Positions 40,450 to 49,072 are shown, counted from the stretch's first letter. The stretch is DNA of 50,302 nucleotides from an uncultured Collinsella sp. (GCA_900542965.1 UQPY01000007.1:1-50302); one strand, 5' to 3'. Program-made: numbers and translations. Notes: a model not told the origin generated them from the sequence alone.

Positions 40450-40938
40450 ATGGAGCGCATCGCGAGTTTTTCCGTTGACCATCTGCTGCTTGAGCCCGGC
40501 GTCTATGTGAGCCGCGTCGACCGCGATCCGGCGACCGGCGCCGCCGTCACCACCTTTGACCTGCGCTTGACCACGCCCAACAAAGAACCGGTCATGAACA
40601 CGGCCGAGTGCCACACCATCGAGCACCTGGGCGCGACGTTCCTTCGCAACCATGCCGAGTGGTCGAGCCGTATTGTCTACTTTGGCCCTATGGGCTGCCG
40701 CACGGGCTTTTACCTGGTTGTGTTTGGCGAGGTGACGAGCGAGGAGATCTTGCCGCTCGTGCGCGAGTTGTTCGAGTTTGTTGCTGGCTTCGAGGGCGAT
40801 GTCCCCGGTGCCGCTCCCGAAGAGTGCGGTAACTACCTGGACCAGAATCTCCCTATGGCAAATTGGCTCGCGCGTCGCTATCTCGACCGCGATCTGATCG
40901 ATATCGATGAGGCACACCTGCACTATCAGCAGGCGTAA
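40450..40938 (+). CDS. luxS: S-ribosylhomocysteine lyase LuxS
   Basis: Metalloenzyme of 162 aa that cleaves S-ribosylhomocysteine to homocysteine and DPD, the precursor of autoinducer-2, as part of the activated methyl cycle. The family signature is complete: metal ligands H55 and H59 in CHTIEHLGATFLRNH, catalytic E58, active-site C83 in FGPMGCRTGFYL and the third metal ligand C126 in EECGNYLDQNLP. Length is normal. Start ATG 40450 with GAGAGGA ahead. It has its own terminator and no obvious methionine-cycle neighbour, and lies behind an unusual inverted repeat. Confidence 0.98.
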   Translation: MERIASFSVDHLLLEPGVYVSRVDRDPATGAAVTTFDLRLTTPNKEPVMNTAECHTIEHLGATFLRNHAEWSSRIVYFGPMGCRTGFYLVVFGEVTSEEILPLVRELFEFVAGFEGDVPGAAPEECGNYLDQNLPMANWLARRYLDRDLIDIDEAHLHYQQA

Positions 40939-40966
40939 AGGTTTCGTCGCTCAAAATGAGTTCACT

Positions 40967-40998
40967 GGGCGCCTTCGCTTATGCGGGGGTGCCTTTTT
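40967..40998 (+). terminator. Probable terminator of luxS
   Basis: GGCGCC (40968-40973) pairs with GGTGCC (40988-40993, one G-U) followed by five T. Confidence 0.55.
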
Positions 40999-41047
40999 GT
41001 TGAGCGGACATGGCGGACGTTTAAAACCGCGCGTGATTGTTCTAGAA

Positions 41048-41073
41048 TGTTCGTAATATCACACAAACGAACA
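41048..41073 (+). promoter_or_regulatory. Operator-like inverted repeat before the DUF4867 gene
   Basis: TGTTCGT (41048-41054) and ACGAACA (41067-41073) form perfect 7-bp arms 12 bases apart, and AGCGAACA follows at the ribosome-binding site. TGTTCG/CGAACA half-sites are typical of DeoR-family repressors (as in the GlpR operator). Confidence 0.5.
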
Positions 41074-41082
41074 GGAGCGAAC

Positions 41083-41727
41083 ATGCATATCTACTCTGTT
41101 ACCGACCCCGAATTCAAACCCTATGGCCGCGCGTGGGATGACGTCCCGTCCAGCCTGACCGCCCCGCTCGTCGAGGCGCTCTCCGCAACGCCCATTCCCG
41201 AGGGTAGCAAGTACGTGGCCTCCGCGCCTGAGCTGGAGCAGGTCGAGGGCGCCGATGCGCTCGGCCTGCTCATGTATGGCGGCCGTCCGTTCCAGCTGGG
41301 CTGGTGCAACGGCCACAACACGAAGCTCAACTGCTTGGAGTATCACCGCTCCAGCGAGTTCAACCTGGGTGCCCGCGACTTTATCCTGCTGCTGGCCAAG
41401 CGCGAGCAGATCGTCGACGGCAAGCTCGACACCGCGCAGGTCAAGGCCTTCCGCGCGCCGGCCGGCACGCTCGTCGAGGTCTACGCCACGACGCTCCACT
41501 ACACGCCCTGCATGGTCGACGACGGTGGCTTCCAGGTGATGGTTGCGCTGCCCGCCGGCACCAACGGCCCGCGCCCCGAGGCTGCAGCCGATATGCCTGC
41601 CGCCGGCGATAGCTACTGCTACTGGAAGGCCGACAAGTGGGTCCTCTGCCACGCCGATAGTCCCAAAGCAGCCGAGGGCGGCTACGTAGGCCTCGTCGGC
41701 AAGAACCTCGACATCACCGTGGACTAG
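41083..41727 (+). CDS. DUF4867 family protein
   Basis: Protein of 214 aa; the start is the ATG at 41083 with CAGGAGCG ahead. The sequence MHIYSVTDPEFKPYGRAWDD and the later WCNGHNTKLNCLEYHRSSEF, DFILLLAKREQIVDGKLDTA and VEVYATTLHYTPCMVDDGGF match what I recall of DUF4867, a cupin-like family usually found near sugar catabolism genes. The histidines in NGHNT, EYHRS and TLHYTP are candidate metal ligands. Function unknown; an isomerase or epimerase role is only a guess. The 3' end of the gene has a decayed second copy at 43096 onward. Confidence 0.85.
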   Translation: MHIYSVTDPEFKPYGRAWDDVPSSLTAPLVEALSATPIPEGSKYVASAPELEQVEGADALGLLMYGGRPFQLGWCNGHNTKLNCLEYHRSSEFNLGARDFILLLAKREQIVDGKLDTAQVKAFRAPAGTLVEVYATTLHYTPCMVDDGGFQVMVALPAGTNGPRPEAAADMPAAGDSYCYWKADKWVLCHADSPKAAEGGYVGLVGKNLDITVD

Positions 41728-41920
41728 GGTCTTCCGTCTCAATCTGTAGCAGTTGGCGCGCTAAATCGTCTCTATCTGTTACAGATCAAGACGAACCACG
41801 GGGGCCGCCCGAACAATCTCAATCTGTAACGCCAAGCCCGGTTTTGACGGCCTAACTGTTACAGATCGAGACAAGCGGGCCCAACCCACCACAAAGGTGC
41901 CTGTCCCCTTTGCGGTGGTT
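41674..41920. repeat. Direct repeat copy A (DUF4867 3' end plus hairpins)
   Basis: It begins in the last 18 codons of the DUF4867 gene and continues through two hairpins built on TCTCAATCTGTA / TGTTACAGAT...GAGAC, ending in the CCACCACAAAGG ... CCTTTGCGGTGG hairpin. The same order, with substitutions and a 23-base insertion, occurs at 43096-43365. The last hairpin may terminate the minus-strand ATPase gene. Confidence 0.8.
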
Positions 41921-41922
41921 GC

Positions 41923-43029
41923 CTAGAGCTGGCTGCGCAGGTAATCGGCCATATAGGGGACGGCGAAGCGCACGTAGCCGCGGCGCGCCTGCTCGATAAC
42001 GCCGGCGTCGATGAGGCGCCGGCGATACTTTTGCGCATAGTCGGGTGTGACTGACATGCGCTTCGCAACATCAGAAATGCGAGACACAGCGTCTTCGTCA
42101 TCAGTCATTGCGGAGAGAAACGCGACGTCTTGGTCTGACAGCGCGGCGAGCGTCGTTTCGCACACATCGTTTTCGAAATCGACTTTCGACGCCTCGATGG
42201 CTCCGTCGATTAACCCTTGCGTCGCACGTTCGCCTGTCCTGCAGCGATTGGCGATGTTATAGCCGATGAGTTGCAGCATATAGGGCGAGCCTTGGGTTGC
42301 GCGAGCGGCACGGAGGCGAAGATCGCTTGGGATATCAAGGTCGAGTTCTTCGAAAGCCCGCTGGTAATAGGTGTCGACGTCTCCGACTGAAAGCGGTTCG
42401 AGTGTGACTTTGCGAGCGCGGTTGAGAAACGTCAGCACGCGGTCATTGAGCGTCGCCGAGACCGCTCCCGGAAGGCCCGCCATAACGAGTGCGACGTTGA
42501 GTCTCTCGCCGACGAGTTCTTGATAAGCGGTGACGAGTTGTCTGATCTCGGGCGAATTAGCCTGAAGCTCATCGATGAGGATGAGGATGCCATGTCCTTG
42601 CTCGGTTAGTTTGCGCGCCAGTTGCGTGAGCTTGAACTGGAAACTCTTGGTTTCCTGCACATCGCGCGTGAACTCAAGGCCGGCTGAGAAACCGAAGGCG
42701 CTCGGGCTGCCGCCCGTGAGTTTAGGGAGATGGCGTTTGTTGGCATAGGGCTCGCCCGCCTCTTGGATTTTTTCAACAATGCGCTCGAGCATGTCCTCGG
42801 AGGCAACGGTGGGCGTGGCGACGACGAAGCCAAGCTTGCGAGCGCGATCGGCGAGCTCCCACAGGAGAACCGTCTTGCCGCTTCCTCGCTGGCCGAGCAT
42901 GAGCATGACGCGGTCTCGATTGCCCGGCTCCTGTTCAAGGCCGGAGATGAATGTTGAAATTACACTTCCTCGCCCAACGAGATAGGATGGGCGATTTCCA
43001 AATGAAGGGGAGAAGATGGTTTCAGTCAT
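41923..43029 (-). CDS. AAA-type ATP-binding protein with C-terminal winged helix
   Basis: P-loop ATPase of 368 aa. Walker A is LGQRGSGKT (about 45-53), Walker B is ILILIDELQ with D153/E154, and the sensor 1 region is VALVMAGLPGAV. The layout, AAA_16/archaeal-ATPase-like with an arm of helices at 240-300 and a winged helix at the C-terminus (TPDYAQKYRRRLIDAGVIEQ), recalls the NACHT/STAND-like ATPases seen in defence or mobile-element loci, but no effector domain is present. The gene lies exactly between two imperfect direct repeats and has an extraordinary purine-rich leader. Function is unknown; a regulatory or selfish-element ATPase is a reasonable inference. Confidence 0.82.
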   Translation of the reverse strand: MTETIFSPSFGNRPSYLVGRGSVISTFISGLEQEPGNRDRVMLMLGQRGSGKTVLLWELADRARKLGFVVATPTVASEDMLERIVEKIQEAGEPYANKRHLPKLTGGSPSAFGFSAGLEFTRDVQETKSFQFKLTQLARKLTEQGHGILILIDELQANSPEIRQLVTAYQELVGERLNVALVMAGLPGAVSATLNDRVLTFLNRARKVTLEPLSVGDVDTYYQRAFEELDLDIPSDLRLRAARATQGSPYMLQLIGYNIANRCRTGERATQGLIDGAIEASKVDFENDVCETTLAALSDQDVAFLSAMTDDEDAVSRISDVAKRMSVTPDYAQKYRRRLIDAGVIEQARRGYVRFAVPYMADYLRSQL

Positions 43030-43033
43030 AAGT

Positions 43034-43075
43034 CTCCTTTCCTTTTTTTCCTATTTTTTCCTTTTTTTCCTATTC
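43034..43075 (-). promoter_or_regulatory. Purine-rich tandem ribosome-binding-like leader of the ATPase gene
   Basis: On the minus strand, ATAGGAAAAAAAGGAAA occurs twice in tandem, ending in GGAAAGGAGAC four bases before the ATG. It offers several AGGA-type binding sites and runs of seven and six A, which are prone to slippage. Confidence 0.6.
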
Positions 43076-43095
43076 AGTCAAATTGACTACTGGTC

Positions 43096-43365
43096 GAGGG
43101 CGGCTTCAGGGGGGGCTCATCGAAAAGAACCTCGACATCAACGAAGACCGGGACCTTCTGTCTCGTTCTGTAACATCTAGCAGGCTAAATCGTCTTTTCC
43201 TGTTACAGAACGAGACAAACTGCAGGGGGCTGCCCGAAAATCTCGATCTGTAACACCAGGCTCGGTTTTAACGGTCTAACTGTTACAGATTGAGACAAAC
43301 CGGCGGAGCGGACTATCTCTCGGGTCCAAACCACCACAAAGGTGCCTGTCCTCTTTTTGGTGGTT
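43096..43365. repeat. Direct repeat copy B (decayed DUF4867 3' end plus hairpins)
   Basis: GAGGGCGGCT...AAGAACCTCGACATCA repeats the end of the DUF4867 gene with frame-disrupting changes. It is followed by the TCTCGTTCTGTAACA hairpin pair (the first arm pairs with TGTTACAGAACGAGACA) and the CCACCACAAAGGTGCCTGTC block. It lies upstream of the second GH1 gene. Copy A is at 41674-41920. Confidence 0.8.
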
Positions 43366-43509
43366 GGGTATCAGAAAGTGTCAGACGTGGGCGGCTGCTG
43401 GGCGCCTGCGTGCGAAAAGAAGTGTCGACCTGCGCCGTTGTCGTTGAGCGGCGCGCTGTTTGTGGGGGATACTGAAACCACGACAAGCAGCGTGTGAAAG
43501 GATCGATGT

Positions 43510-44940
43510 ATGGCTTTCCGTAAAGACTTCCTGTGGGGCGGCGCGACGGCTGCCAACCAGTGCGAGGGTGCCTACGACGTGGACGGTCGCGGCTTGGCTA
43601 ACGTGGACGTGGCGCCGCACGGCGCTGAGCGCTACGCGGTGGTCTCCGGCCAGCGTAAGATGCTCGACTTCGAGGATGGCTACTACTATCCCGCGCAGAC
43701 CGGCATCGATTTCTACCATCACTACAAGGAGGACATCGCCCTCTTCGCCGAGATGGGCTTTAAGACCTTCCGCATGAGCCTGGCATGGACCCGCATCTTC
43801 CCCAACGGTGACGAGGCTGAGCCCAACGAGGCCGGCCTGGCTTTCTATGAAGATGTGTTCCGCGAGTGCCAAAAGTACGGCATCGAGCCGCTCGTGACCA
43901 TCACGCACTTCGACTGCCCGATTCACCTCATCAAGGAATACGGCGGCTGGCGCAACCGCAAGCTCATCGACTTCTACAAGAACCTTGCGACTACGATCTT
44001 CACCCGCTACAAGGGCCTGGTGAAGTATTGGCTCACCTTTAACGAGATCAACATGATCCTGCACCTGCCGTTTATGGGTGCCGGCCTGGTTTTTGAGGAG
44101 GGCGAGAACAGGGAGGCCGTCGAGTATCTGGCCGCCCACAACGAGCTCGTCGCCAGCGCTTGGGCCACCAAGATCGCCCACGAGATCGACCCCGAGGTCA
44201 AGATTGGCTGCATGCTCGCTGCCGGCACCTACTACCCCTACAGCTGTCGCCCGGGCGATGTGCGCCAGGCCCAGCTCGACAACCAGGACAACTACTTCTT
44301 CGTCGACGTCCAGAGCCGTGGCTATTACCCGGCCTATGCCGTCAAGAAGCTCGAGCGCTTGGGCATCGATGTGGGCATGACCGACGAGGACCGCGAGATC
44401 CTGGCCGACAACACCGTCGACTTCATCAGCTTTAGCTACTACAGCACCCGCTGCTCCGCGGGCGCTGACAATCCCGACGTCGAGAAGACCCAGGGCAACG
44501 CCTTCGCCGGTGCCAAGAACCCCTACCTGCAGCAGAGCCAGTGGGGCTGGGCCATCGATCCGCTAGGCTTCCGCATTACCCTCAACGACCTGTACGACCG
44601 CTATCAGAAGCCTCTGTTTGTGGTCGAGAACGGTCTGGGCGCCAAGGATGTTGTCGAGGAGGACGGCTCCATCAACGACGACTACCGTATCGATTACCTG
44701 CGCCAGCACATCGCCGCGATGCGCGACGCGGTGACCGAGGACGGCGTCGACCTGCTGGGTTACACCACCTGGGGTCCGATCGACCTGGTCTCGGCCGGCA
44801 CGGGCGAGATGTCCAAGCGCTACGGCTTCATCTACGTGGACCGCGACGACGCCGGCAACGGTACCCTCAAGCGCTCCAAGAAGAAGAGTTTCGACTGGTA
44901 CAAGCACGTCATTGAGACGAACGGCGAAGATTTGGCCTAG
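43510..44940 (+). CDS. 6-phospho-beta-glucosidase (GH1), second copy
   Basis: GH1 glycosidase of 476 aa with MAFRKDFLWGGATAANQCEG, acid/base E179 in KYWLTFNEIN, nucleophile Glu in LFVVENGLGAKD and the 6-phospho-enzyme C-terminal SKRYGFIYVDRDDAGNGTLK. Overall it is closely similar to the enzyme at 31105, differing mainly in the 31-58 region. Start with GAAAGGA ahead. It stands alone between repeat copy B and a hairpin, with no PTS, LicT or RAT site, so it must depend on sugar taken up by another system. Confidence 0.93.
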   Translation: MAFRKDFLWGGATAANQCEGAYDVDGRGLANVDVAPHGAERYAVVSGQRKMLDFEDGYYYPAQTGIDFYHHYKEDIALFAEMGFKTFRMSLAWTRIFPNGDEAEPNEAGLAFYEDVFRECQKYGIEPLVTITHFDCPIHLIKEYGGWRNRKLIDFYKNLATTIFTRYKGLVKYWLTFNEINMILHLPFMGAGLVFEEGENREAVEYLAAHNELVASAWATKIAHEIDPEVKIGCMLAAGTYYPYSCRPGDVRQAQLDNQDNYFFVDVQSRGYYPAYAVKKLERLGIDVGMTDEDREILADNTVDFISFSYYSTRCSAGADNPDVEKTQGNAFAGAKNPYLQQSQWGWAIDPLGFRITLNDLYDRYQKPLFVVENGLGAKDVVEEDGSINDDYRIDYLRQHIAAMRDAVTEDGVDLLGYTTWGPIDLVSAGTGEMSKRYGFIYVDRDDAGNGTLKRSKKKSFDWYKHVIETNGEDLA

Positions 44941-44973
44941 ACTTTTCCAGTAATCATGGCCTCTTAACCAAGG

Positions 44974-45004
44974 CGCCCGGCAAGCGGGTAATGCTCGCCG
45001 GGCG
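44974..45004 (+). terminator. GC-rich hairpin after the second GH1 gene
   Basis: CGCCCGGC (44974-44981) pairs with GCCGGGCG (44997-45004). It is followed by TCTTG, a weak T-tract. Confidence 0.55.
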
Positions 45005-45060
45005 TCTTGCCGTCTGCGGATTTTGGGACATGTGGCCCGCTTTTTGGGCCCGCCTGTCGG

Positions 45061-45066
45061 TACACT
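45061..45066 (+). promoter_or_regulatory. -10 element of a nearly leaderless promoter
   Basis: TACACT lies nine bases before the ATG at 45076, so the transcription start would be within two or three bases of the start codon. No Shine-Dalgarno or clear -35 is visible. Confidence 0.4.
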
Positions 45067-45075
45067 AAAAGCACT

Positions 45076-46959
45076 ATGGGTACCCGCACGCGACATATCG
45101 GCCACGCGGCCGCCCGATCCGCTCCCGTGGCGGATCCCAGGGGCGGCACGCTCTTTGCCATGCCGCGATTCCTGGTTGGCATAACACATCAGGCGTATCG
45201 TCACCGTGTCTTTGTTATCGCCGGCGCCATCACCGCACTGTTCCTCATGCTTTTGGCAGTCTTGCCGGCGCTGTTCGCCTTCGACCCCAAACTTTCTAAC
45301 GCCGTGCCCGCCTATAGCGAGGTGTCCAAAGAGGTCGTGGATGCGCTCGTCCATTCGAGCTCTCTCCCGTTGCTTGTCGCCGCAATTGTATTTTCGATTT
45401 GGGGCGTATCGGTCTATCTTCGCTGTTTGGACTATGTGTTGCGCCGCCGCCTTGTTGCCATCGCCACCATCTGCGCCCTGTGGATGATCGAAGTCATTCT
45501 CAAGTACAAGTCGTTCACGCCGTTCTATGCCACCGTGCTGTGGTACCTGTACTACGTGCCCATGACGCTCATTCCGCTGCTCTACCAGTTGTGTGGTCTG
45601 CGCCTTGCGGGCCTGGAACAACACCGCCTGGGTCGCCGCTACTGCGCTGCACTGTGGATTGTGGCCATCCTGCTTATCGGATTTGTGCTCACCAACGATT
45701 TTCACCAGCAGGTCTTCCGCTTTGACCGTACAAGCGACACCTGGAGCAACGATTACACGTACGGCTGGGGTTATTTCGCCGTCTTGGTGTGGACGGCCTT
45801 TAACTTCGTGGCCTTTTTTATCCTGGTTGGCCGGTCCTCGTCCTTTCGCATCCAGCGTTTCTCGGGCACGGCGGCGCTCGTACTGCTGGGCGGCGCATTC
45901 TTTGCCATCTCGTATGCTCTGCGCGTGCCCTGGGCATGGAGGCTCAACTTCTCGCTCGTCTATTGCGTCCTGTGCGTGGTGGCGATGGAAATCTGTCTCG
46001 ATTGCGGTGTCATTCCGTCGTATCACGACATAGCCGGCATCTTCGACACCTTGCCGCTCGACCTCAAAGTTCTAACGCGCGATCTGCAGGAGGTCTATGC
46101 CACGCCAGTGTCAAAGCCAATGCCGGTAGGCGTGCGCGAGGAGTTGCGGACCCAGGAGCACGGCCGCGCCCATGCCTTTGCCGTGGCGTCCGATCCCGAT
46201 GTAATGTACCGTGCCTTTCCGCTGCTGGGCGGATCGGCCCTGCTTGCCCAAGACGTGTCGGAGCTCAACGAGCTTAATCGTGAACTGGCACATCGTCGCA
46301 TGGAGCTGCAGCGTCAAAACGAGCTGCTCGCCGCCGACTACGACCTTAAGACGCATTTGGCAGATCAAGAGGCCGAGACCTTGCTGGTCCAAGACGTGGA
46401 CCAAGCGCTTGCCCGCGCGCTCGAAGGGATGTACGACCTGCTGAGCTCGCTGCCGCCGTTGACCGACGAAGCGTCTTCGCACGAGCGTTACCGCATGCTG
46501 CAACGCGCCAAGATGCTCGTTGCCTATTGCAAGCGCAAGGGGTCGCTCACGTTGGCACAGCACGGGGAGAGCGGTTTTGATCGCGACCGCATTCAGCTTA
46601 TTGCCAACGAGCTCGCAAGCGACCTGCGCACCATCGATATCGATTGCGCCTCGATTATCGCCATACGGCGCCCGTTGCACGCCAGTACGGTAAGCGCGCT
46701 GTACGACTGCGTGTATGACTTTGCGTTTTTTGCCTACACCACCGACCATCCGGCGCTTATGTATCACTTGGGCGACCATGACCGATGCAGTGTCGAGCTG
46801 CGCGCCACGCTTTTTTCCAACGATGATGAAGATCTTTCGCAGACGCCCGCTGCGCAAGAGCTCGAAAGCGCTCTGCAAGAGCGCAACGTGGCATACCGCC
46901 TTGAGGGCGAGCCCGGCCAGCTGCGCATGATCGTCTTGATGCCAAGGGCGGGTGAGTGA
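45076..46959 (+). CDS. Seven-helix membrane sensor protein lacking kinase motifs
   Basis: Protein of 627 aa. The first 310 residues contain about seven to eight membrane helices (from VFVIAGAITALFLMLLAVLP to NFSLVYCVLCVVAMEIC) and a VLTNDFHQQVFRF...YTYGWGYF stretch resembling the N-terminal 7TM sensor of some histidine kinases. A predicted coiled coil follows (about 393-450, LNELNRELAHRRMELQRQNE). The last 180 residues should be a kinase core, but there is no recognisable H-box, N-box or G-box. It starts the operon that continues with a true kinase and regulator, so it may act as a non-catalytic input partner. The start is set at the first plausible ATG, 45076, from a leaderless-type promoter. 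Confidence 0.75.
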   Translation: MGTRTRHIGHAAARSAPVADPRGGTLFAMPRFLVGITHQAYRHRVFVIAGAITALFLMLLAVLPALFAFDPKLSNAVPAYSEVSKEVVDALVHSSSLPLLVAAIVFSIWGVSVYLRCLDYVLRRRLVAIATICALWMIEVILKYKSFTPFYATVLWYLYYVPMTLIPLLYQLCGLRLAGLEQHRLGRRYCAALWIVAILLIGFVLTNDFHQQVFRFDRTSDTWSNDYTYGWGYFAVLVWTAFNFVAFFILVGRSSSFRIQRFSGTAALVLLGGAFFAISYALRVPWAWRLNFSLVYCVLCVVAMEICLDCGVIPSYHDIAGIFDTLPLDLKVLTRDLQEVYATPVSKPMPVGVREELRTQEHGRAHAFAVASDPDVMYRAFPLLGGSALLAQDVSELNELNRELAHRRMELQRQNELLAADYDLKTHLADQEAETLLVQDVDQALARALEGMYDLLSSLPPLTDEASSHERYRMLQRAKMLVAYCKRKGSLTLAQHGESGFDRDRIQLIANELASDLRTIDIDCASIIAIRRPLHASTVSALYDCVYDFAFFAYTTDHPALMYHLGDHDRCSVELRATLFSNDDEDLSQTPAAQELESALQERNVAYRLEGEPGQLRMIVLMPRAGE

Positions 46960-46961
46960 CG

Positions 46962-48455
46962 ATGCAGATTTCGCTCATCCTTCCCCAAATCGTTGCGCTC
47001 GATGTTGTCTTTGCCCTGGCTGCGTGTCTGCAGACGATCCACGTCCCGCTCATCGCATCGCGCCGCTCGTCCTATAACCGTAAGGTGATTTGCGCCTACG
47101 AGGCGAGCCTTGTGCTTCACCTGATGATTTCGGCGCTCATCTTATTCGCGTCGTCTGGCTCGTATCTGGTGGCGCCGCTTGACGTTTGCGCCAGGGCAAT
47201 GGGCGGAGCGTTGTGGCTTAATGCCGCGATCTTTGCCTATGGCGTGGTACTTATGGTGCACTATCGTCGCCCCGTCATGCTGGTCGAGCTGCTGTTTGTT
47301 GTCGCCGTTACACCACCGGTGGTTTTTGCCATGGGCTCGGCGTGGACCGTTGTCCTTATCGCAGAGGGAGCGTTCTTCCTGTTCCGTTCCATCGCGGCGC
47401 TCTTGATGGACGTCCGTAACCGCCAGGAGGATATCACCACGTTCTCGACGATCGAGACCATCAACGTGATTCCCGTGGGCATCCTGTATCTGGACCCGAG
47501 GGGCCGTCCGCTGCTCATGAACCGCTGCATGCGCAAAAACCTGGTGGAACTTCATATGCCCACCGACCTAGGCGACATGAGCAGCACATGGAACGACCTG
47601 CGCAAACTGAGCATGCAAATGCCCGAAAGCAGCGCTAATCGCGCCCATATCGACCTTGATCGCTTTGGTAGGGATCGCGCCGTGGTCGAGCTCTCTCCTT
47701 CCGAGATTCGTCTGTTCGTGCGTGACTCCGTTACGGTCTCGTGCCGTCCGTTCGAGCGTGTCGTCGGCCTGGACGTGACGGAATACGCACACGCCTACGA
47801 CCGCCTGGCGCAAGCCAACCACCTGCTTGAGCTTGCGGGCCAAGAGCTCCAAGCCCAGATCGAAGAAGTCAAAAAAGTTGCTGACAATGCGGCCTACCTA
47901 CGTATGCGCGCTCGCGTGCACGACGTGATCGGGCAGCGCCTGTCCATTCTTCATCGCTATTTGGAGGAGGGGCGTCTGGACGATGAGTCGATCGAGCAGA
48001 TTGACCCGTTGCTGCGCTCAATCGCCGCCGATCTGCGCGGTGGCGGTGCCAGCGAGCCTGCAGAACAGCTGGGTGATATCGTCCATGCTTTTGGTTTGGT
48101 GAGTGTGCAGATCGATGTTGAGGGTGCGCTGCCTGAGGACGCGCGTGTCGCCACCGCATTTTTGCAGATTATCCGTGAGGCCTCGACCAATGCCACCAAG
48201 CATGCGCAGGCGCATCGGGTCCACGTGCGTCTGTGGCAGGAGGGGGCGGATGCTGGCGCCGTCGCGCGCATGACGATTTCTAACGACGGGTCCCCGGCCC
48301 CCGTATCGTATCGCGAGGGAACGGGTATCCCAGGTATGAGGCATGTCGCGCAAGATCTGGGTGGCAGCCTAGAGGTCCACACCGCCCCGCCCTTTACGCT
48401 TGCGGTGTCCATCCCGCTTACGCCCAACGCTGCTGTTCGGAGGAGAAGCTCATGA
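46962..48455 (+). CDS. Sensor histidine kinase with membrane and PAS-like domains
   Basis: Kinase of 497 aa, ATG 46962, beginning two bases after the previous gene. Residues 1-150 hold six hydrophobic helices. About 165-275 looks like a PAS-type input domain (TINVIPVGILYLDPRGRPLL, a common PAS opening). A coiled linker (281-310) leads to a HisKA_3-type box with H320 in RMRARVHDVIGQRL. The ATPase part has N410 in IIREASTNATKHA, the DG box in ISNDGSPAP and the G-loop GTGIPGMRHVAQDLGG. The domain is short and its D-box lacks the usual second Asp. It pairs with the regulator that overlaps its end by four bases. Confidence 0.9.
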   Translation: MQISLILPQIVALDVVFALAACLQTIHVPLIASRRSSYNRKVICAYEASLVLHLMISALILFASSGSYLVAPLDVCARAMGGALWLNAAIFAYGVVLMVHYRRPVMLVELLFVVAVTPPVVFAMGSAWTVVLIAEGAFFLFRSIAALLMDVRNRQEDITTFSTIETINVIPVGILYLDPRGRPLLMNRCMRKNLVELHMPTDLGDMSSTWNDLRKLSMQMPESSANRAHIDLDRFGRDRAVVELSPSEIRLFVRDSVTVSCRPFERVVGLDVTEYAHAYDRLAQANHLLELAGQELQAQIEEVKKVADNAAYLRMRARVHDVIGQRLSILHRYLEEGRLDDESIEQIDPLLRSIAADLRGGGASEPAEQLGDIVHAFGLVSVQIDVEGALPEDARVATAFLQIIREASTNATKHAQAHRVHVRLWQEGADAGAVARMTISNDGSPAPVSYREGTGIPGMRHVAQDLGGSLEVHTAPPFTLAVSIPLTPNAAVRRRSS

Positions 48456-49072
48456 TTCGCGTCCTTATAGTCGAAGACCAGGCCATCCTGCGCGAGAGCC
48501 TGGCGCGCTCCGTTGGTGACCAGCCCGATATGACCGTTGTTTCCGCCATCGCCGATGCCTCCGAGGCTTTGGGTGTCGCGCTCAGGGAGCGTCCGGACAT
48601 GATACTGATGGACGTATGCACCGAGCATGATTCCAACGGCATCGTGGCGGCGGCGCGCATCAAGGAGCAGCTGCCCGAATGCCGCATCATTATCATGACC
48701 GGCATGCCCGAGATCACCTTTGTCGATCAGGCCCGCGAGGCGGGCGTCGATAGCTTTGTGTACAAGAACGTCGGTATCGACGAGCTGTTCGCCGTGATGC
48801 GCTCCACGCTGGCGGGCTATTGCACGTTTCCCAAGCCGCCCGAGAGCATTTTTTCGGGTACGGCGGCACTCGACGATGTCGAGCTGTCGATTTTGCGCCT
48901 TGCCTGCGAGGGCAAGAGCCGCCGCGAGATCGCGGCCGAGCTGTTTATGAGCGAGGGCACCATCAAGCGCCGCATCTCGGAGATCCTAAGCAAGACCGGC
49001 TACGACAACATCATGCGCCTGGCCGTGCATGCGGTGACCGAAGGCAGTATCGTCCCCAACATGGAGCGCTAG
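48452..49072 (+). CDS. LuxR-family response regulator, second system
   Basis: Regulator of 206 aa. The receiver domain (1-120) has acidic residues E8 and D9 in LIVEDQAILRESLA, phospho-acceptor D54 in ILMDVC, and the switch Lys in FVYKNVG. The C-terminal LuxR helix-turn-helix (about 140-200) reads LDDVELSILRLACEGKSRRE followed by EIAAELFMSEGTIKRRISEI. The ATG overlaps the kinase gene by 4 bp (ATGA). It has no obvious operon-linked target; its targets are probably elsewhere. It is followed by a convergent hairpin. Confidence 0.95.
   Translation: MIRVLIVEDQAILRESLARSVGDQPDMTVVSAIADASEALGVALRERPDMILMDVCTEHDSNGIVAAARIKEQLPECRIIIMTGMPEITFVDQAREAGVDSFVYKNVGIDELFAVMRSTLAGYCTFPKPPESIFSGTAALDDVELSILRLACEGKSRREIAAELFMSEGTIKRRISEILSKTGYDNIMRLAVHAVTEGSIVPNMER

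Noticed and set aside
41728..41920. A CRISPR array in the repeat block after DUF4867
   Set aside because: The repeats are inverted and only two or three units long, with no equal spacers.
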